A stretch of DNA of 64,000 nucleotides, taken from contig DTUF01000024.1 in assembly GCA_012964335.1 (NCBI GenBank), forward strand, positions 62,001-126,000, in the 5' to 3' direction. Positions 26,292 to 35,334 of this stretch are shown here, piece by piece. The position numbers and the translations under genes were made by a program. Numbering within the stretch: the stretch's first letter is position 1; the number at the start of each line of letters is the position of its first letter. Origin of the DNA: Candidatus Poseidoniales archaeon. GTDB taxonomy: Archaea; Thermoplasmatota; Poseidoniia; Poseidoniales; Thalassarchaeaceae. The notes under the pieces were generated by a model that was given only the letters and a program-made list of their open reading frames with translations, made no database searches and was not told where the DNA came from.

Positions 26292-28901
26292 ATGTATGGC
26301 CTCTTTGTGGCAAGCAACCTCCGACTTACACTGTTTCTCGCCGCCCTACTGCTAATTGCAAGTTTAGCGGCAATTGCGAATAATAATCGAATTGAATCAG
26401 ATTCTAGCAACGTGTATCTAGAATTGGACGATTACTCCCCTACCAGCGCTAGAAGTGAAACGCAAATCACACTCTCAGTTTGGTACACCTTCGCTTCTGA
26501 GAGTAAAGAAGAAGAAACATATTTGGATGCTATAGGAGGTTTTGAGCAGGCAAATCCACACATTTCCGTTGAATCAACAATGGTCCCATATGGTAATGCG
26601 GACCAACTTTTCATGACTGCCGCCCAAGGCGGAGAAGCACCTGACCTAGTACGTCTTTCAAGTGACCAGCTCGGTAAGATAGGGGAGGTAAGGGTGGATG
26701 GTTACCCACTATTGGAAGATTTACGGCCCCACTTAACACCTAATCAGCTTGGCCAGTTTGACCAGCGTGCAGTAACCGGGATGTACTACGGAGAATCCCT
26801 CTTAGGTATACCAGCCAGCCAAGATTGTCTTTCATTATTGTATAATAAAGCAATTTTTGATGCTCAAGGACTGGATTATCCCGATGATACTTGGACTACT
26901 GATGATCTTCTCTCAGCCGCTAAAAACCTCACTTACGGTGATGTCAAAGGACTTGCATTGCCTGTTAAAGTGGCTTACTGGTGGTTCCCATTTCAGGAAG
27001 GTTTTGGTGGCCATCTGTTTGATGAAAGTGGAAATCCGACCTTAGATTCTAACGGTTCTGCTGCAGCTGTTGATTGGTTATTCGCTTTGGAGAAAGAACA
27101 CGGTGTGGTTGCAACGGGGACACAAATTGAATCAATGAAATCCCAATTTATCACTTCCAAAGCAGCAATGATTGTTGATGGTCCTTGGAATTGGGCAACA
27201 TACGAATCTAGCCGTCTCAATGTAGGCCAGTCACTTCTGCCAATCGTTGAGGAGAGTGGACTACGAAGTTCACCATTGGTTACTTACAAAGGTTGGTCGG
27301 TGACAAAACAGAGTAGCCAGAAAGTCGCTTCTACTGACCTGGCATTGTGGTTATCTTCACCATCTGTTCAGCGAGATTTTGCACTTGATACTTACACAAT
27401 GCCAACTTCAATTGAGTTGTACACAGACCCCCAAATTACTGAAAATGAGGTTATTTCAGGGTTTTTATCGCAAGCACAAGTTGGAACACCTGCCCCAACA
27501 ACAAGAGGAATGGCTCTAGTGTATGGTCCACTAGGCACAGCCTTTGAGCAGGTGTACACCGACTCTTCAACATCACAACAAGCATTGAGTGGAGCAAATT
27601 CAGAATTGATTAATTTGTTAGCAGAATCACAACAAGCAGAAGCCTCCCAATTGGTTGATGGTTATCGAACTATCAGTATTTCATTCATTGATGAAAGTGG
27701 ATACGACTTGTATCGTATTTCTTTTGATGGTGAAGAACATTCAACCTATCCCAACAATGCTGATTGTTTCAACACTGAGAGTCAATGGAACTGCAACTTA
27801 ACAGGAATGATTCCCGGGAAAATGCATGATATTTTGGTTATTGGTGAAGGCCTTAACGGAACGTCTGAATCTTCCACTTTATTGACTATGAATATGTCAA
27901 GCGAGGTGCAAGATGAAATTCCACCTCCGGCAGATACATCTCCAATTCTATTTGCTGTCGGTTCAATCGTTTTTTCACTCATCGCTCTACTTTCATTCCT
28001 GCGTTGGCGCGATGCACGGGCCGGAAAAACCCGTTCTAAACTCGCCCACTTTTATGTCGCGCCAGCTCTTGTCGCGTTAGCAGTCCTCACTTTTTATCCT
28101 GTTTTCTACGGAATTTGGCTATCTTTCACTAATGCTGACCAGACTCACTTAGGAGAACAAGCATGGGTCGGTCTTGCAAATTTCGCTGAAGTTTTTACTG
28201 AGTCAGGGTTTGTCAGAGTTACTCTCTTCACACTGATTTGGACAGTCGTGAATGTTAGCGCACATATTGGACTTGGCCTATTACTAGCAATTCTCCTGAA
28301 TAACAAACATGTGAGGGGAAGGGTTGCTTATCGCACAATACTTCTCTTGCCTTGGGCAATACCATCGTACATCTCCGTCCTAGTGTGGCGAGGTATGCTA
28401 GAGCCCGCTGGGCTTATCAACGACATTCTTGGCACTGATTTCAATTTCTTAGCCGACCCAACTGGTGCGAAAGCGCTAGTTATAATGGTCAACATTTGGC
28501 TCGGTGTTCCTTTCATGATGATGTCACTTAGTGGGGCATTGCAATCACTACCTCAAGAAATGTATGAAGCGGCAGAACTGGATGGTATCTCTAGTTGGGC
28601 ACGGTTCCGTCACCTGACTCTTCCTAACTTAAAATCGGCTATGGTTCCTCTTTCATTGCTTGGATTTATTTGGACATTTAACATGTTCAATGTCATCTAT
28701 CTAATGACTGATGGCGGGCCTAACCTCTACTTTGGTGAACCAGGTTCAACAGATATTCTCATCACTTATGTGTATGATATTGCCTTCAGGGATGGCGCTT
28801 ACGGTGTAGCTGCTGCATGGTCTGTTGTCATCTTCTTGATGTTACTAGGATTCTCAGTGGTTTACATGAAGCAAACCAATGCAACGGAGGCGGTCACATG
28901 A
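26292..28901 (+). CDS. Natural fusion of maltodextrin-binding protein and MalF-type ABC permease
   Basis: One 869-aa chain joins two transporter subunits. Residues about 12-35 are a signal anchor. Residues about 55-440 are a family 1 extracellular sugar-binding protein of MalE type (LSVWYTFASESKEEETYLDA, later SKAAMIVDGPWNWATYES). A small beta domain follows, then a span near residue 555. Residues about 585-865 are a MalF-type permease (FYVAPALVALAVLTFYPVFY) with the EAA loop EAAELDGISSWARFRHLTLP that docks on the ATPase. The binding protein is thus tethered outside the permease, which replaces a free or lipid-anchored receptor. The stop overlaps the malG start (ATGA). The substrate is inferred as malto-oligosaccharide from the neighbouring glucan enzymes. 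Confidence 0.9.
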   Translation: MYGLFVASNLRLTLFLAALLLIASLAAIANNNRIESDSSNVYLELDDYSPTSARSETQITLSVWYTFASESKEEETYLDAIGGFEQANPHISVESTMVPYGNADQLFMTAAQGGEAPDLVRLSSDQLGKIGEVRVDGYPLLEDLRPHLTPNQLGQFDQRAVTGMYYGESLLGIPASQDCLSLLYNKAIFDAQGLDYPDDTWTTDDLLSAAKNLTYGDVKGLALPVKVAYWWFPFQEGFGGHLFDESGNPTLDSNGSAAAVDWLFALEKEHGVVATGTQIESMKSQFITSKAAMIVDGPWNWATYESSRLNVGQSLLPIVEESGLRSSPLVTYKGWSVTKQSSQKVASTDLALWLSSPSVQRDFALDTYTMPTSIELYTDPQITENEVISGFLSQAQVGTPAPTTRGMALVYGPLGTAFEQVYTDSSTSQQALSGANSELINLLAESQQAEASQLVDGYRTISISFIDESGYDLYRISFDGEEHSTYPNNADCFNTESQWNCNLTGMIPGKMHDILVIGEGLNGTSESSTLLTMNMSSEVQDEIPPPADTSPILFAVGSIVFSLIALLSFLRWRDARAGKTRSKLAHFYVAPALVALAVLTFYPVFYGIWLSFTNADQTHLGEQAWVGLANFAEVFTESGFVRVTLFTLIWTVVNVSAHIGLGLLLAILLNNKHVRGRVAYRTILLLPWAIPSYISVLVWRGMLEPAGLINDILGTDFNFLADPTGAKALVIMVNIWLGVPFMMMSLSGALQSLPQEMYEAAELDGISSWARFRHLTLPNLKSAMVPLSLLGFIWTFNMFNVIYLMTDGGPNLYFGEPGSTDILITYVYDIAFRDGAYGVAAAWSVVIFLMLLGFSVVYMKQTNATEAVT

Positions 28902-30139
28902 GTGAGGATTTGGCGAAAAAGCACTACCGGCCAGTAGAACTCTCTACCTTGCGAACTTGGATAATTACTGCTATTTTCGTAAATATTGCAATCATCCCAA
29001 TAGAATGGTTGCGAACAGGTGATGGTGCGATGCTTTCAATACTTGATGTTGCAATTCTAGTAATTCTGTTGATGATGTTCCCTGAGAAACAAGAAAGTGC
29101 CAAACGTGATTTTGCTATTCTTGTTGCTGGTGTTGCAATGATTTCAGCAATTCTACGCTTGGCTACATCTGACCTAGTAATCTTTGATTACTGGGCTAGA
29201 GCTTGGCTTCTTCTTCCCGCGGCGATTACAATTTGGTGGATTTCATCACCACATGTTTCTGCTTGGGTAAAAGGCACGATGACAACTGAAACTGCTGCTA
29301 AAGGTCTGGCAAGAAATCGGAGCCTCGCACCGAAACTTTCAGCGCTTGGAGTTCACATCATCCTACTCCATGCTGTTGTATTAGTTCTAATTCCTGTCAT
29401 TTGGATTCTTGATATTGCATTCTCTCCAGGAAATACACTGAGTGGTGCCTTGTTTGACCAATTTAGTACTGAACACTTCTCTAAAATTTTAAATGGCGAA
29501 TCATTCTGGATTTGGTTGCGTAATTCAATTATTGTTAGTGTAGGGACCACAATACTTGGTCTTGCATTGGCAATACCTGCTGGTTATGCCTTCAGCCGCT
29601 TCAAGTTTAGTGGGCGTGAACCTGCAATGTTCTCCTTCCTCTTGGTTCAGATGTTCCCTGGAATTATCATCTTAGTTCCGTACTTTTTAGTAATGAAATC
29701 ACTCGGCCTTCTTAATTCATGGCTTGGTTTAGTCTTAGCATATTCAGTTACCGCATTGCCCCTTTGTGTCTGGATGTTGAAGGGTTTCTTTGACACCGTA
29801 CCTAAGGAATTAGAGGAAGCCGCTATCCTTGATGGGTGTAATCAATCTCAAGTGTTTAGAAAAGTCATCCTTCCTCTATCTGTACCTGCTGTTGCTGTTA
29901 CCGCGTTATTCTCATTTTTGGCGGCATGGAACGAATTCCTCCTCGCTCTAACCTTCAACACATCCAATGAAATGTACACCCTTCCAGTAGGTCTTGCATC
30001 CATGATCTCTTCAACCAGTCAAGCGTGGGGGGATTTCGCTGCAGCATCGATTTTAGTCAGTATACCAGTAGTTTTACTGTTCATTCTTTTCCAAAGATTC
30101 CTGATAGAGGGTCTTTCTGCTGGAGGAGTAAAGGGGTGA
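28898..30139 (+). CDS. malG: MalG-type maltodextrin ABC permease
   Basis: The second permease subunit of the importer, 413 aa. The ORF track starts at 28817, but the ATG at 28898 has GGAGG upstream and overlaps the previous stop by 4 nt, the usual translational coupling. Two or three extra N-terminal spans precede a typical MalG core. The core contains the EAA loop ([20 protein letters not shown]) and the family-typical end ([16 protein letters not shown]). The N-terminal extension of about 150 residues resembles that of other long MalG variants. It is followed after 4 nt by the ATPase gene. Confidence 0.9.
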   Translation: MSEDLAKKHYRPVELSTLRTWIITAIFVNIAIIPIEWLRTGDGAMLSILDVAILVILLMMFPEKQESAKRDFAILVAGVAMISAILRLATSDLVIFDYWARAWLLLPAAITIWWISSPHVSAWVKGTMTTETAAKGLARNRSLAPKLSALGVHIILLHAVVLVLIPVIWILDIAFSPGNTLSGALFDQFSTEHFSKILNGESFWIWLRNSIIVSVGTTILGLALAIPAGYAFSRFKFSGREPAMFSFLLVQMFPGIIILVPYFLVMKSLGLLNSWLGLVLAYSVTALPLCVWMLKGFFDTVPKELEEAAILDGCNQSQVFRKVILPLSVPAVAVTALFSFLAAWNEFLLALTFNTSNEMYTLPVGLASMISSTSQAWGDFAAASILVSIPVVLLFILFQRFLIEGLSAGGVKG

Positions 30140-30143
30140 AGAA

Positions 30144-30917
30144 ATGGTCGAAGTGAAATTCGAAAATGTAACGAAGAAATATGATGATGGTACTGTCGCT
30201 GTGAATAAATTGAATCTAACCGTTCATGATGGTGAATTTTTGGTTCTAGTTGGGCCGAGTGGCTGTGGTAAGTCAACTAGTCTGAGAATGCTTGCTGGAC
30301 TAGAAGATGTTACTGAAGGACAAATCACCATTGATGGGAATGTAGTCAATGACTTGGCACCGGGTGCTCGTGATGTGGGAATGGTATTCCAAGGATACGC
30401 ACTTTATCCACACATGACTGTTTCAGAAAATCTATCCTTTGGCTTAAGGATGGCAAAAGGGGATGATAAACTATCTAAAGATGAAATTCAAGTAAGGATT
30501 GATGACGCGGCGAGTTTACTCGGATTGACTGAACAACTTGACAAGAAACCAAAGGAATTGTCTGGTGGACAGCGCCAACGAGTGGCTCTAGGCAGAGCAT
30601 TGGTTAGACGCCCGAAAGTCCTGCTAATGGACGAGCCACTATCAAATCTTGACGCTGATTTGAGAAATCAGATGCGGACTGAAATCCGGCGCCTACATGA
30701 TGAATTAGGGACAACAACGGTTTATGTTACGCATGACCAGATTGAAGCGATGACATTAGCCGATAGAATCGCGATAATGGATGGCGGTGAATTACAACAG
30801 CACGCACCACCCCTAACCGCTTACAATGAACCGGCAAACGATTTTGTGAAGGGATTCTTGTGTAAGCATATAGACGAAATAGTTGAAACAGCGAACAATA
30901 TCTTCCAGCAGGAGTGA
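30144..30917 (+). CDS. malK: MalK/UgpC-type ABC ATPase lacking the C-terminal TOBE domain
   Basis: The energising subunit of the importer. Walker [12 protein letters not shown], signature [19 protein letters not shown], Walker [17 protein letters not shown] and the switch His in [11 protein letters not shown] are all intact and are closest to the MalK/UgpC group. The usual continuation (PANDFVKGF) is present but the chain stops after 257 residues. MalK proteins are about 370 aa long because of a regulatory TOBE/OB-fold domain. That domain mediates inhibition by partner proteins in other organisms, so such control is probably missing or separate. The amylase gene follows after 6 nt. Confidence 0.9.
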   Translation: MVEVKFENVTKKYDDGTVAVNKLNLTVHDGEFLVLVGPSGCGKSTSLRMLAGLEDVTEGQITIDGNVVNDLAPGARDVGMVFQGYALYPHMTVSENLSFGLRMAKGDDKLSKDEIQVRIDDAASLLGLTEQLDKKPKELSGGQRQRVALGRALVRRPKVLLMDEPLSNLDADLRNQMRTEIRRLHDELGTTTVYVTHDQIEAMTLADRIAIMDGGELQQHAPPLTAYNEPANDFVKGFLCKHIDEIVETANNIFQQE

Positions 30918-30923
30918 GACTCA

Positions 30924-33656
30924 ATGCGCAAGGCGACTTTGTTGGTGATTCTGCTAATCATCGCCTCATTACCAAGCCCAGCGACAGCAGATGAAAATCC
31001 AGTTCGACAACGCTCAAACATGACTGAATTTACTTGGGTAGGTTCAGCAACAACAGTGCAAGTTTCAGGTGAATGGGATGATTGGCAAGTCCGTACAGAT
31101 TTAGTAGAGAATAACGGGTCTTGGATTGTTGAACTCAGTCTTAATCCTGGTATGTATTGCTACAAACTTATCATTGATAATAATTGGATTTTTGACCCTG
31201 CCGAGCCATATCGCGGTTATTGTGGGTCATTTGAGAATAGCATTGTTCGAGTACCTGATGCTTCAATCCCGATGTTCACTCATGAAATTAATAATCAAGA
31301 TTTAACTATCTACTGGCATGCCGGAACCAGCGGCGGTGCACCTGAATATACTCCATCTGCTCTGACTAACAGCTCGTGGGATGCTCAGACATGGACATGG
31401 AGCCTTGACCTGTCAAACCTACCTGATGGAAAGAATACTCTACACATCAACGGAGAGGATGTTGATGGAAATATAGCCGATGATTTGTTACTACCATTTT
31501 GGAATGGACCACAAGCAGATTTCGTTTGGGAAGATGCCCTCATTTACATGATAATGACCGATCGGTTTGTCAACGGTAACAATTCAAATGACCCACTTTT
31601 TGTCAACGGCAACTCAACGGGCGCTGCCCAAGGCGCTGATTGGATGGGGGGGGATTTCGCCGGCATTACTCAGATGATTCACTCAGGACATTTCACAAAT
31701 CTTGGAGTTAATGCACTATGGTTGACCCCTTTCAACTCAGCAGCAAATGGCACCGGCTCAAGTTCAGATGGGCAACACGAAGTTTCAGCCTACCATGGAT
31801 ATTGGCCTGTTGAACCCCGTGGAATTGATTCACGATTAGGGACTGAAGCAGAGTTGCATGAATTAGTGGATGCTGCACATGATGCTGGAATTCGCATAAT
31901 GGGTGATTTTGTTGTAAATCACGTGCATGAAGACCACCCTTACTACTCCAATAACCCTGAGTGGTTCAACCAAGGTTGTCTATGTGGTTCTGAAAATTGT
32001 GACTGGACTGAACACCGCCTTGACTGCTTGTTCAGTTCATACATGCCAGATGTCAATTGGCGTGAGAGGAACGCTAGTGAACAATTCATTTCTGATGTGA
32101 TATGGTGGATGGAAACATTTGACCTTGATGGTGGACGAATAGATGCTGTCAAGCATGTTGAAGACCTTGCGATTACTAATCTAGCAGTACGCATCAATGA
32201 GAGATTTGAAACGGCTGGAACCGATTATTATCTGAAAGGTGAAACAGCCATGGGATGGGCTGGCCACAACTTGAATGACAATGCCAATGAGTATGGAACA
32301 ATCAACAATTACATTGGGCCAAATGCACTTGATGGACAAGCTGACTTTGTTCTCTATCATGCGGTAGTAGACAATGTATTCACCTCAGGTAATATGGATT
32401 ATGCGCATTTGGATTACTGGACTGCTCGAAGCCAGGACCAATATGTTGAAGGTGCAATAATGGTGCCTTTTGTCGGTAGTCATGATGTACCACGATTCAC
32501 AAGCCGAGCAGATACTGGCACATCGGATGCTTGGAATCAATGGGTTGAGGATGGCTTACCAGGTCAACCGGGAATTGATGGACCATACCAAACTGCTTTA
32601 CAGGCTTACACGTGGCTACTTACAACGCCAGGTTCAGCCATGATTTACCAAGGGGATGAATATGGTGAATTTGGTGGGGCCGACCCTGACAATCGGCATA
32701 TGTGGCGTAACATATCTAATCACAATTCGCGGGAAAACTCAATTATGGAAAATATCAGTGCAATCGGTCAATTGAGGTTTAATTCAGATGCACTTCGCCG
32801 AGGTACATACGCATCCCTATCCAACGGAACAGATACGATCGCTTGGTCGATGACAACTGAATCCGACCAAGCGGTGATTGCTATGAATCGTGGCACCACA
32901 TCTGCAGAATTCAACCTGTTACTGGATTGGGTTGCAAACGATTCACTAAACGGCATTGTGATGAGTGATGAACACGAATTCACCCTACCTCCACATAGCG
33001 TTGCTATCTTCTTCCCTGAAAATGAAAACATCACAACACCCCCTGTTGAAGGGTGCACAGATGCTAATGCAACAAACTTTGACCCCCTCGCTGAAATTGA
33101 TGATGGAACCTGTGAATACCAGGAACCACCACAAGAAGGTTGCACCGATTCAACTGCTACGAATTATGATTCACTTGCCGAAATTGATGATGGCTCATGT
33201 GAATATGAGGAGCCACCCCAAGAGGGTTGTACCGATGCTGAAGCAATTAATTTTGATATTCTAGCAGAGGTTGATGATGGCACATGTGAATATAGTAATC
33301 CAGACCCTGATGACAATTCAAGCAATGATACAGGGAATCAAACCGATAACCAAACAGGTAACCAAAACTCAACTAATTCAACTGATGATAATACTGAGGA
33401 TGTAAATACATCATGCATTACACCTGATGGAACCACTTACGAGGATGGTGAAACGTGGGGAAAAACTTGCAATACATGCAGTTGTGAGAATGGAGAAATA
33501 ATTTGCACTACGGAGGTATGCGATTCAACAATTGATGACCTTGAAAGAACGCAGGGTGGATTTAGTTTCCTTACTGGAGCGGCAATAGGATTCATTATAC
33601 TCATAGTGTTTGCAATCGGGGCTGTTTTAATCATCACTCAGAGTCGTCGTGACTGA
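30924..33656 (+). CDS. Surface-anchored GH13 alpha-amylase with CBM48-like, Cys-repeat and VWC-like domains
   Basis: The last gene of the importer operon; 910 aa. After a signal peptide, residues about 30-115 resemble a CBM48/glycogen-binding domain (VQVSGEWDDWQVRTDL). The GH13 barrel shows region I DFVVNHV, region II DGGRIDAVKHV (nucleophile Asp407), region III KGETAM (acid/base Glu440) and region IV FVGSHDVPRF (Asp521). From about residue 709 there are three tandem repeats of the GCTDxxAxNF type ending in DDGTCEY, then an Asn/Thr-rich linker. A six-Cys VWC/pacifastin-like segment (about 830-868), one membrane span and the tail TQSRRD close the protein. It would cleave internal alpha-1,4 bonds of starch or glycogen at the cell surface and feed the importer. 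Its last 23 nt overlap the convergent phosphorylase gene. Confidence 0.92.
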   Translation: MRKATLLVILLIIASLPSPATADENPVRQRSNMTEFTWVGSATTVQVSGEWDDWQVRTDLVENNGSWIVELSLNPGMYCYKLIIDNNWIFDPAEPYRGYCGSFENSIVRVPDASIPMFTHEINNQDLTIYWHAGTSGGAPEYTPSALTNSSWDAQTWTWSLDLSNLPDGKNTLHINGEDVDGNIADDLLLPFWNGPQADFVWEDALIYMIMTDRFVNGNNSNDPLFVNGNSTGAAQGADWMGGDFAGITQMIHSGHFTNLGVNALWLTPFNSAANGTGSSSDGQHEVSAYHGYWPVEPRGIDSRLGTEAELHELVDAAHDAGIRIMGDFVVNHVHEDHPYYSNNPEWFNQGCLCGSENCDWTEHRLDCLFSSYMPDVNWRERNASEQFISDVIWWMETFDLDGGRIDAVKHVEDLAITNLAVRINERFETAGTDYYLKGETAMGWAGHNLNDNANEYGTINNYIGPNALDGQADFVLYHAVVDNVFTSGNMDYAHLDYWTARSQDQYVEGAIMVPFVGSHDVPRFTSRADTGTSDAWNQWVEDGLPGQPGIDGPYQTALQAYTWLLTTPGSAMIYQGDEYGEFGGADPDNRHMWRNISNHNSRENSIMENISAIGQLRFNSDALRRGTYASLSNGTDTIAWSMTTESDQAVIAMNRGTTSAEFNLLLDWVANDSLNGIVMSDEHEFTLPPHSVAIFFPENENITTPPVEGCTDANATNFDPLAEIDDGTCEYQEPPQEGCTDSTATNYDSLAEIDDGSCEYEEPPQEGCTDAEAINFDILAEVDDGTCEYSNPDPDDNSSNDTGNQTDNQTGNQNSTNSTDDNTEDVNTSCITPDGTTYEDGETWGKTCNTCSCENGEIICTTEVCDSTIDDLERTQGGFSFLTGAAIGFIILIVFAIGAVLIITQSRRD
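33051..33294 (+). repeat. Three tandem Cys-repeat units (about 81 bp) in the amylase gene
   Basis: Each unit encodes a GCTD(A/S)xAxNFDxLAEIDDGTCEY-like motif followed by a Pro/Glu-rich spacer. DNA identity between units is visible by eye, with codon differences. Similar two-Cys repeats occur in secreted proteins of marine bacteria and MGII archaea, usually near the C-terminus. Confidence 0.8.
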
Positions 33657-35280
33657 ATAATTCATAGAAATGCACGTAATCTGAAATCATCCTTGCACCT
33701 GTGAATCTAGCACTTGTCGCAATTGCTGCTCGCATGAGATGAGCCCATCTTTGCTCTCCAACCGACCAAGCCTGCAAGATCTCATTTTCTAGCACTGAGT
33801 AAAGTGAATTTACATCTCTCTGGTCATCGCGCTCATCCTCAGCCTTTCCAATAGCCCAGCCATTAACCCCATGTTCACAGGCTTCTGGCCACCATCCGTC
33901 TAAAATTGAGAAGTTCGGAACCCCATTCATTGCCGCCTTCATACCACTGGTCCCCGAAGCCTCCATTGGGCGAACCGGGTTGTTCAACCAAATATCGACA
34001 CCACCGGTCATTGCAAGACCGGTAGCCATTGAATAATCCTCCAAGAATGCAACTGGTATCTCATCTGAAATCTGTTCAGCACCAGCAAAGATGTCGCGAA
34101 TTAGTTGTTTTCCCCCCTCATCCCTAGGGTGGGCTTTACCAGCGAAAACAAACTGAATCTTGCCTGCTCCAATCGCTCTTAGTCTCTCTAAATCACTGAA
34201 CACTAAATTTGCTCTTTTGTAGGTTGCAAAGCGCCGGGCAAAACCAATTGTCAAGCGATCTTCATGCAGCTCAACACCTGTGCTCACATGCACTAGGTCA
34301 CGCAAAACTGCTCTCGCTTGTTGGCGTGCTGAAATCAAATCAGCATCAGGTATTTTCCCAGCATGTGCCAAGATTGCTGGGTCATTACGCCAGCCATGCA
34401 AATACTCATCAAAGATTTCCTTCATAGGAGGAGTTGTCCAAGTAAGGTGGTGAACTCCATTGGTTATGGGTTCAATGTGCGTTCCTTCAAACATTGTAGA
34501 AGCCACCCAAGCATTTAGGTTAGATACAGCATTCACTTGACCTGCCAAAGCGATTGCAAGATGACTCATTGAACATGATTCTTGGCACCCATCAATGGTA
34601 CGTACATTTTCGGGTAATAAATTGCCAATCACATCTTCTACATCCTCCCAAGCAAATCGATCGTGACCTGCAGGAACGGGGGTATGAGTTGTAAACAATG
34701 TTCGTCTTGACAACTCAGCGAGAGTCCATCCTTGAGATATCATCTCTAGAGCAGCAAATGTACAATGCCCTTCGTTGAGATGTAATCCTTTCAACGGCCA
34801 CTCTCCAATGGCCTTTAGGACTCTAATACCCCCAACACCAAGCAGATATTCTTGCCGTAGTCTTGTAGAATCATCACCGCCATAAAGTCGATTTCCTAAA
34901 GCGGCATGCTCAGGTTTGTTCAAGTCATGCCTAGTGTCAATAAAATATACAGGAACCACATGACCACTAATTCCAGTTACATGAGTAACCCAGACGCGAG
35001 CATTTAGAGTGGTGCCATCTAATGGCAAAGCCAATTCAATACCTGTATCTGTGAGGTGTTCTGAAGGGTCAATTTCGGGGTAAGTTTCAGACTGATTCCC
35101 CTCAGCATCGAGGTGTTGTCTACCGTATCCCTCGCGATAAAGTAGAGTTACAGCGACTAGGTCTACTTCCCCATCAGCAGCTGACTTTACATGGTCACCT
35201 GCGAGCACGCCAAGCCCACCAGAATAGGTGTGAAGGTCAGACCATAGCCCAATCTCTGCCGAGAAGTATGCGACTACCAT
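33634..35280 (-). CDS. glgP: Minimal alpha-glucan phosphorylase (GT35)
   Basis: This PLP enzyme releases glucose-1-phosphate from alpha-1,4-glucan ends in the cytoplasm. Visible signatures are YSGGLGVLAGDHVKSA, LNEGHCTFAALE, the arginine-rich RFATYKRANL and the PLP-lysine segment EASGTSGMKAAMNG. The chain is 548 aa and starts only two residues before the AYFSAEIGL motif. Other short-type phosphorylases have roughly 80-100 residues before that motif, so the N-terminal helical part is missing. Only 54 nt separate it from malQ upstream, so no longer reading is available. It forms a minus-strand operon with malQ and overlaps the amylase gene by 23 nt at its 3' end. Confidence 0.9.
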   Translation of the reverse strand: MVVAYFSAEIGLWSDLHTYSGGLGVLAGDHVKSAADGEVDLVAVTLLYREGYGRQHLDAEGNQSETYPEIDPSEHLTDTGIELALPLDGTTLNARVWVTHVTGISGHVVPVYFIDTRHDLNKPEHAALGNRLYGGDDSTRLRQEYLLGVGGIRVLKAIGEWPLKGLHLNEGHCTFAALEMISQGWTLAELSRRTLFTTHTPVPAGHDRFAWEDVEDVIGNLLPENVRTIDGCQESCSMSHLAIALAGQVNAVSNLNAWVASTMFEGTHIEPITNGVHHLTWTTPPMKEIFDEYLHGWRNDPAILAHAGKIPDADLISARQQARAVLRDLVHVSTGVELHEDRLTIGFARRFATYKRANLVFSDLERLRAIGAGKIQFVFAGKAHPRDEGGKQLIRDIFAGAEQISDEIPVAFLEDYSMATGLAMTGGVDIWLNNPVRPMEASGTSGMKAAMNGVPNFSILDGWWPEACEHGVNGWAIGKAEDERDDQRDVNSLYSVLENEILQAWSVGEQRWAHLMRAAIATSARFTGARMISDYVHFYELFSHDDSE

Positions 35281-35334
35281 GGGTACACCCGATTGAAATC
35301 AGTCATATCATATCTCCTTACAATCTCAAATAAT

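Noticed and set aside
33051-33294. Tandem repeats as a mobile or recombination element
   Set aside because: They code for Cys-repeat protein units in frame and have no flanking terminal repeats.
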